Made by a program: the position numbers and the translations under genes. Below the pieces are notes generated by a model, which was not told where the DNA came from, searched no databases, and worked only from the letters and a program-made list of their open reading frames with translations. Below, piece after piece: positions 12,171 to 14,993 of a stretch of 14,993 nucleotides of DNA; within the stretch, counting starts at the first letter, position 1, and each line of letters opens with the position of its first letter. This DNA comes from an uncultured Lachnospiraceae bacterium (GTDB taxonomy: Bacteria; Bacillota; Clostridia; Lachnospirales; Lachnospiraceae): assembly GCA_910587955.1 (NCBI GenBank), contig CAJUNN010000061.1, forward strand, positions 1 to 14,993. Reading direction: 5' to 3'.

Positions 12171-14567
12171 CTATTTCCGGTACAAAATGCGGATGGAATT
12201 GAGTACGCAGAGCATAGCCACCCCCGTGTCTGCGAATACGGCCATCCACATATTTGCAAAACCCAAAAGGCCGAGAATCATTACTGCGGCTTTGATAACC
12301 AGGGCAAAAACGACGTTCTGCAGGGCAATGCGGCCGGCGCTGCGGGCGATGGAAATGGACTGGGGCACGGCCTCTACGCAGGAAGTCATAAAGACTGCGT
12401 CTGCGGCCTCGATAGCTGCATCTGCGCCGCTGCCCATGGCGGCTCCTACATCGGCACCCGCCAGAACGGGAGCGTCGTTGATTCCGTCGCCCACAAACAT
12501 TACAAGCCCATGCTTCTCCCGGATCCGGCCCAGAATCTCCAGTTTATCCTGGGGTAGCAGTTTGGCGTGAACCTCATCGATTCCCGTAGCTTTCGCCGCT
12601 GCCTCAGCGCCTGCCTGGGAGTCCCCTGTCAGCATAACCGTATAAAGTCCCATGGACTTTAAGCGCCGGATGGCCGCTTTCGCGTCTTCTTTCACGGTGT
12701 CGGAGATTAAGAAATATCCTTCCGCTTTTCCGTTTACGGCTAAGAATACCTCGGCTCCGTAGGAAGCTTCGGCTTCCTCAGGGAGAGGGATCCGGTATTT
12801 TTCCATGAGTTTCCGGTTTCCGCAGAGTACATTCCCGTCCGGCATACCGGCAAAAATGCCGTGTCCTGCAATTTCTTCCAGAGAAGAGGGAGTGTCCAGC
12901 TTTAGGCCCTGTTCCCGGGCAGCGTTTACAATGCTGATCCCGATGGGATGGGTGGAGTGCTGTTCACAGCCTGCACAGATGCGCAGAAGCTCTTCTTCTG
13001 TGCGGGTGCCGATAGAAACAATTTTCTGCAGACGGAAATTTCCTTCCGTAATGGTTCCCGTTTTATCCAATACCACAGCACCCAGATGGCTTAAAGATTC
13101 CATGGCCACGCCGCCTTTAAAGAGGATTTTCTTTTTGGAACCGGCTCCGATGCCGGAGAAAAATGCCAGGGGTACACTTAAAACCAGGGCGCAGGGGCAG
13201 CTCATAACTAGGAAAGTCAGAGCCGTGTAGATCCAGTAATTCCAGTTTCCGCTTATAAGGGAAGGGATGACTGCCGTTGCCAGGGCCATAAGGACTACAA
13301 AAGGCGTGTAGATTTTTGAAAACCGTGTGATAAAGCGGTCAATTTTCGGTTTGCTGGCGGCGGCATTTTCCACGGAGTCCAGGATTCGTGTGACCATGGA
13401 TTCTTCCAGCGGGCGTTCTACCTGCATTTTCAGTTCCCCGGAGGTGTTTACGCAGCCGGAGGTGATGCGGTCGCCGGAGCTTACGGATACGGGAACGGGC
13501 TCCCCGGTGATAGGAGAGGTATCAAGCCGGCTGCTGCCTTCTACGACCACACCGTCCAGAGGAATCCGGTCGCCGGGGCGGATGAGAAGCAAATCGCCCG
13601 GCAGGGCTTCGCCTGCAGGAATGATCCGGATTTCGTTTTCGGTATAAAGGCTGACTACCTCCGGGCGCATATCCACCGCTTCCATAATCTGTCCCCGGCT
13701 GCGTTCTACAGCCCTGTGCTCAAAGTATTCTCCTACCCGGTAGAACAGCATGACGCCTACGGCCTCCGGGTACTCCTGAATGGCAAAAGCCCCAAGGGTG
13801 GCCAGGCTCATGAGGAAATTTTCGTCGAAAATCTGTCCGTGAAGAATATTCCTGCCTGCTTCCAGCAGTACCTTGCCGCCGAGAATCAGATAAGCGGCAA
13901 GAAAAACGGCCAGAGTGAAAAAGGAGCCTTGCTCCGTATATTCCAGCAGCACGGCCGCTGCAAAGAAGCCGGCGCCCAGCAGAATGCCGATCAGTTCCTT
14001 CCGTTCTCCGGAAGTGTGATCGTCTGCGGCGGCGCGTGCATGGGGGGAAGTCTTGCCGGGAGCCGCCGGAGCGGCGCTGCGCTCCAGAACCTTTACCTCG
14101 GATTCAATGGAAGTGCAGATCCGGCGGATTTCGGGAAGATACTGGTCCGGGTCTTTGGCAGTGACTCGGAGCTGTCTGGTGGCAAAGGTAATAGTTGCCT
14201 CAGCGACGCCTTCCAGACGGCTGATCTGCTCCTCCATCTTGGAAGCGCAGTGGGCACAGCCCAAGTTTTCCAGCAGATAGATCTTCCGCTTCATGCCTTT
14301 TGCAGCCGGACAGGTACAGGCGTCCAGGGGCTGGCCGCAGGTATTGCAGCGGTTCTCTTGACGGTGTTCGTGTTCCTCATGGGAATGCTCGTGTCCACAG
14401 GCACATTCCTCATGATGGTGCTTGTGGTCCCCGTGGGAGTGCTCGTGACCGCAGGCACATTCTTCGTGATGGTGTCCGTGTTCTTCGTGGGAATGGTCAT
14501 GCCCGCAGCTGCAGTGATCGTGGTGATGTTCTTCGGCCGAAAATTCTTCTTTTTTTAAATCACTCAT
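12171..14567 (-). CDS. Zinc/cadmium-type P1B ATPase with His-rich N-terminus
   Basis: The 798-residue pump exports soft divalent metals, most likely Zn2+ (also Cd2+/Pb2+). A His/Cys-rich repeat region (14-67) comes first, then a CxxC-x6-CxC cluster (74-86) and one HMA domain with GCAHC (103-107). The core has the actuator TGE (354-356), the membrane metal site CPC (457-459), the phosphorylated Asp501 in DKTGT, His540-Pro of the nucleotide domain, TGDS (648-651) and GDGINDAP (693-700). Lys759 and Asp780 in the last two membrane helices match the ZntA/CadA zinc subgroup and argue against copper. The start at 14567 follows AGAGAGG by eight bases; a longer start at 14591 lacks a good site. The HMA pair is CAHC rather than the ZntA-type DCxxC. 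Confidence 0.93.
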   Translation of the reverse strand: MSDLKKEEFSAEEHHHDHCSCGHDHSHEEHGHHHEECACGHEHSHGDHKHHHEECACGHEHSHEEHEHRQENRCNTCGQPLDACTCPAAKGMKRKIYLLENLGCAHCASKMEEQISRLEGVAEATITFATRQLRVTAKDPDQYLPEIRRICTSIESEVKVLERSAAPAAPGKTSPHARAAADDHTSGERKELIGILLGAGFFAAAVLLEYTEQGSFFTLAVFLAAYLILGGKVLLEAGRNILHGQIFDENFLMSLATLGAFAIQEYPEAVGVMLFYRVGEYFEHRAVERSRGQIMEAVDMRPEVVSLYTENEIRIIPAGEALPGDLLLIRPGDRIPLDGVVVEGSSRLDTSPITGEPVPVSVSSGDRITSGCVNTSGELKMQVERPLEESMVTRILDSVENAAASKPKIDRFITRFSKIYTPFVVLMALATAVIPSLISGNWNYWIYTALTFLVMSCPCALVLSVPLAFFSGIGAGSKKKILFKGGVAMESLSHLGAVVLDKTGTITEGNFRLQKIVSIGTRTEEELLRICAGCEQHSTHPIGISIVNAAREQGLKLDTPSSLEEIAGHGIFAGMPDGNVLCGNRKLMEKYRIPLPEEAEASYGAEVFLAVNGKAEGYFLISDTVKEDAKAAIRRLKSMGLYTVMLTGDSQAGAEAAAKATGIDEVHAKLLPQDKLEILGRIREKHGLVMFVGDGINDAPVLAGADVGAAMGSGADAAIEAADAVFMTSCVEAVPQSISIARSAGRIALQNVVFALVIKAAVMILGLLGFANMWMAVFADTGVAMLCVLNSIRILYRK
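14367..14528 (-). repeat. Three tandem 54-bp coding repeats (His/Cys-rich)
   Basis: The N-terminal coding part of the ATPase consists of three head-to-tail 54-bp units. Each encodes 18 residues of the pattern HHHxxCxCGHxHSHxxHx. The second and third units share HHHEECACGHEHSH exactly; the first differs (HHHDHCSCGHDHSH). Each unit offers eight or nine His and two Cys. Tandem DNA repeats like this can gain or lose units, so copy number may vary between strains. Confidence 0.9.
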
Positions 14568-14603
14568 ATTTGAAACCTCTCTTGCCTGCATGTTTTATCT
14601 ATC

Positions 14604-14626
14604 AATATATGATTAACTGTTCATAT
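14604..14626 (-). promoter_or_regulatory. SmtB/CzrA-like operator at the ATPase promoter
   Basis: Read on the minus strand, ATATGA and TCATAT flank an 8-base spacer (14626-14607), giving TGAACAGTTAATCA at the core and ATATT at the end. This closely resembles the known SmtB operator, which contains TGAACAGTTATTCA. It lies just downstream of the -10 box, over the predicted transcription start, where a bound ArsR-type repressor would block transcription. The repressor encoded in the same cluster is the likely ligand. Confidence 0.75.
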
Positions 14627-14630
14627 GATG

Positions 14631-14659
14631 ATTTAAACACATATGAGGAAGAATGTCAA
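14631..14659 (-). promoter_or_regulatory. Promoter of the metal ATPase
   Basis: On the minus strand TTGACA (14659-14654) and TTAAAT (14636-14631) are separated by 17 bases. The start would be near 14624, inside the SmtB-like operator, with a leader of about 57 bases to the ATG at 14567. Confidence 0.75.
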
Positions 14660-14852
14660 GAGGTTTCTTAAAAAATGTGTTGGATACTGCCCTTGTACAG
14701 CCCAGTATCCATTATTATCAAGCCAATCCATATTTACGTTATATCCAGCACTGGTGTTATATTTTTAAAACTTATTAAAAAATGATGCTTTATTTTTGGT
14801 GCCTGCCCAACATATAGTTTACTAAGTCCGTTACTAACGCTTTTTTATAGAC
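14660..14852. other. Gene-free AT-rich spacer between divergent units
   Basis: No reading frame here has a start, ribosome binding site and plausible protein. The stretch holds the hairpin at 14681-14711, a short palindrome CCAG-CA-CTGG (14745-14754), and a 13-base segment GTGTTATATTTTT (14754-14766) that recurs exactly at 14872-14884 within the BlaI-gene promoter. The base composition is much more AT-rich than the flanking genes. Confidence 0.5.
14681..14711. terminator. Hairpin with 9-bp perfect stem, possible terminator
   Basis: TGGATACTG (14681-14689) pairs with CAGTATCCA (14703-14711) around a 13-base loop. On the minus strand the hairpin is followed, after five bases, by a run of six T; on the plus strand by ATTATTA. 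It may be a terminator shielding the ATPase promoter from transcription coming from the right, but no minus-strand gene is visible to its right within the window. Confidence 0.4.
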
Positions 14853-14881
14853 TTGACAGAAGGATGACGTCGTGTTATATT
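14853..14881 (+). promoter_or_regulatory. Promoter of the BlaI-family gene
   Basis: A perfect TTGACA (14853-14858) and TATATT (14876-14881) are separated by 17 bases, and TG one base before the -10 box makes it an extended -10. The transcript would begin near 14888, inside the dyad that follows. Confidence 0.75.
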
Positions 14882-14883
14882 TT

Positions 14884-14897
14884 TGATGTCAACATCA
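14884..14897. promoter_or_regulatory. Dyad TGATGTCAACATCA, candidate BlaI-type operator
   Basis: A perfect 6-bp inverted repeat with a 2-base centre covers the predicted transcription start. It also lies within a pair of direct repeats TCRTGTTATAY (14870-14880 and 14895-14905) 25 bp apart. BlaI/MecI/CopY repressors usually bind ACA/TGT-containing dyads over their own promoters, and this one has TGT-CA-ACA. That the encoded repressor binds it is inferred. Confidence 0.5.
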
Positions 14898-14923
14898 TGT
14901 TATACAACAAGGAGGGCTAAATC

Positions 14924-14993
14924 ATGTTGCAGCAATTATCCGACGCCGAACTTGAAATTATGAAAATCGTATGGGGAAACCCGGAGGATGTGA
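14924..14993 (+). CDS. BlaI/MecI/CopY family repressor (N-terminal part)
   Basis: Only 23 complete codons are inside the window, and the gene continues past its right edge. The start ATG follows AAGGAGGG (14909-14916) by seven bases. The peptide begins LSDAELEIMKIVWGNPEDV, which is the typical first helix of BlaI/MecI-type winged-helix repressors (DAExEIMKxxW). Members repress beta-lactamase, copper or peptidoglycan-stress genes and are often followed by a BlaR1-type membrane peptidase. Which of these applies cannot be seen here. Confidence 0.8.
   Translation, partial: MLQQLSDAELEIMKIVWGNPEDV

Noticed and set aside
14367..14528. CRISPR-like or satellite array
   Set aside because: The 54-bp units are contiguous with no spacers and are in frame within the ATPase gene, so they are coding repeats.
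13716..14558. Plus-strand 280-codon frame opposite the metal ATPase, with a Val/Gly-rich hydrophobic end
   Set aside because: The hydrophobic tail is only the antisense reading of the His-rich repeats. The ATPase on the other strand has all family motifs.

Overview
The window looks like a chromosomal segment of a Gram-positive anaerobe of the class Clostridia, most likely Lachnospiraceae-like. The grounds are: strong AGGAGG-type ribosome binding sites before nearly every gene, sigma-A-type promoters, moderate GC coding sequence with AT-rich regulatory gaps, and a gene set (ACT protein, hom, phosphoglycerate-mutase-like kinase, lysC; DUF975 membrane protein; PadR/HAAS/toast-rack/PspC) typical of that group. 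The genus is inferred, not shown. No rRNA, tRNA, CRISPR array, insertion sequence or phage gene was seen.

Layout. (1) 141-2572, plus strand: a compact operon of a PadR regulator, a HAAS/DUF1700 membrane protein, a DUF4097 (toast-rack) membrane-anchored protein and a PspC protein. The first three genes overlap by ATGA, and the promoter is embedded in a large AT-rich double dyad that is probably the PadR operator. This looks like a cell-envelope sensing module. (2) 2575-3786: prfB (release factor 2), with its own promoter and the classic in-frame UGA needing a +1 programmed frameshift. (3) 3881-8106: an aspartate-family amino acid operon with a free-standing ACT/HTH protein, homoserine dehydrogenase (hom), an alkaline-phosphatase-superfamily protein that probably serves as homoserine kinase, and aspartokinase (lysC). 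lysC carries a strong internal ribosome binding site for a separate C-terminal regulatory subunit. (4) 8326-9551, minus strand: two membrane proteins of unknown function (three-TM small protein, DUF975 protein) with promoter and terminator. (5) 9559-11767, plus: tex, an RNA-binding S1 protein, transcribed divergently from block 4. (6) 11784-14659, minus: a zinc/cadmium-type P1B ATPase with a histidine-rich triple repeat at its N-terminus, followed by an SmtB/CzrA-like ArsR repressor. An SmtB-like operator lies at the ATPase promoter. (7) 14660-14993: a gene-free stretch with a 9-bp-stem hairpin, then the promoter and first 23 codons of a BlaI/MecI-family repressor that runs off the window.

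How they work together. Block 3 runs from aspartate (LysC) via aspartate semialdehyde (Asd, not in the window) to homoserine (Hom) and probably O-phosphohomoserine, with ACT domains as likely amino-acid sensors; thrC is not in the window. Block 6 is a self-contained zinc-efflux circuit. Block 1 is the part least explained by textbook biology. No wholly new system is evident. The most interesting points are the PadR/HAAS/toast-rack/PspC module, the noncanonical kinase, the split aspartokinase, the metal-binding repeat of the ATPase and several clear regulatory dyads.
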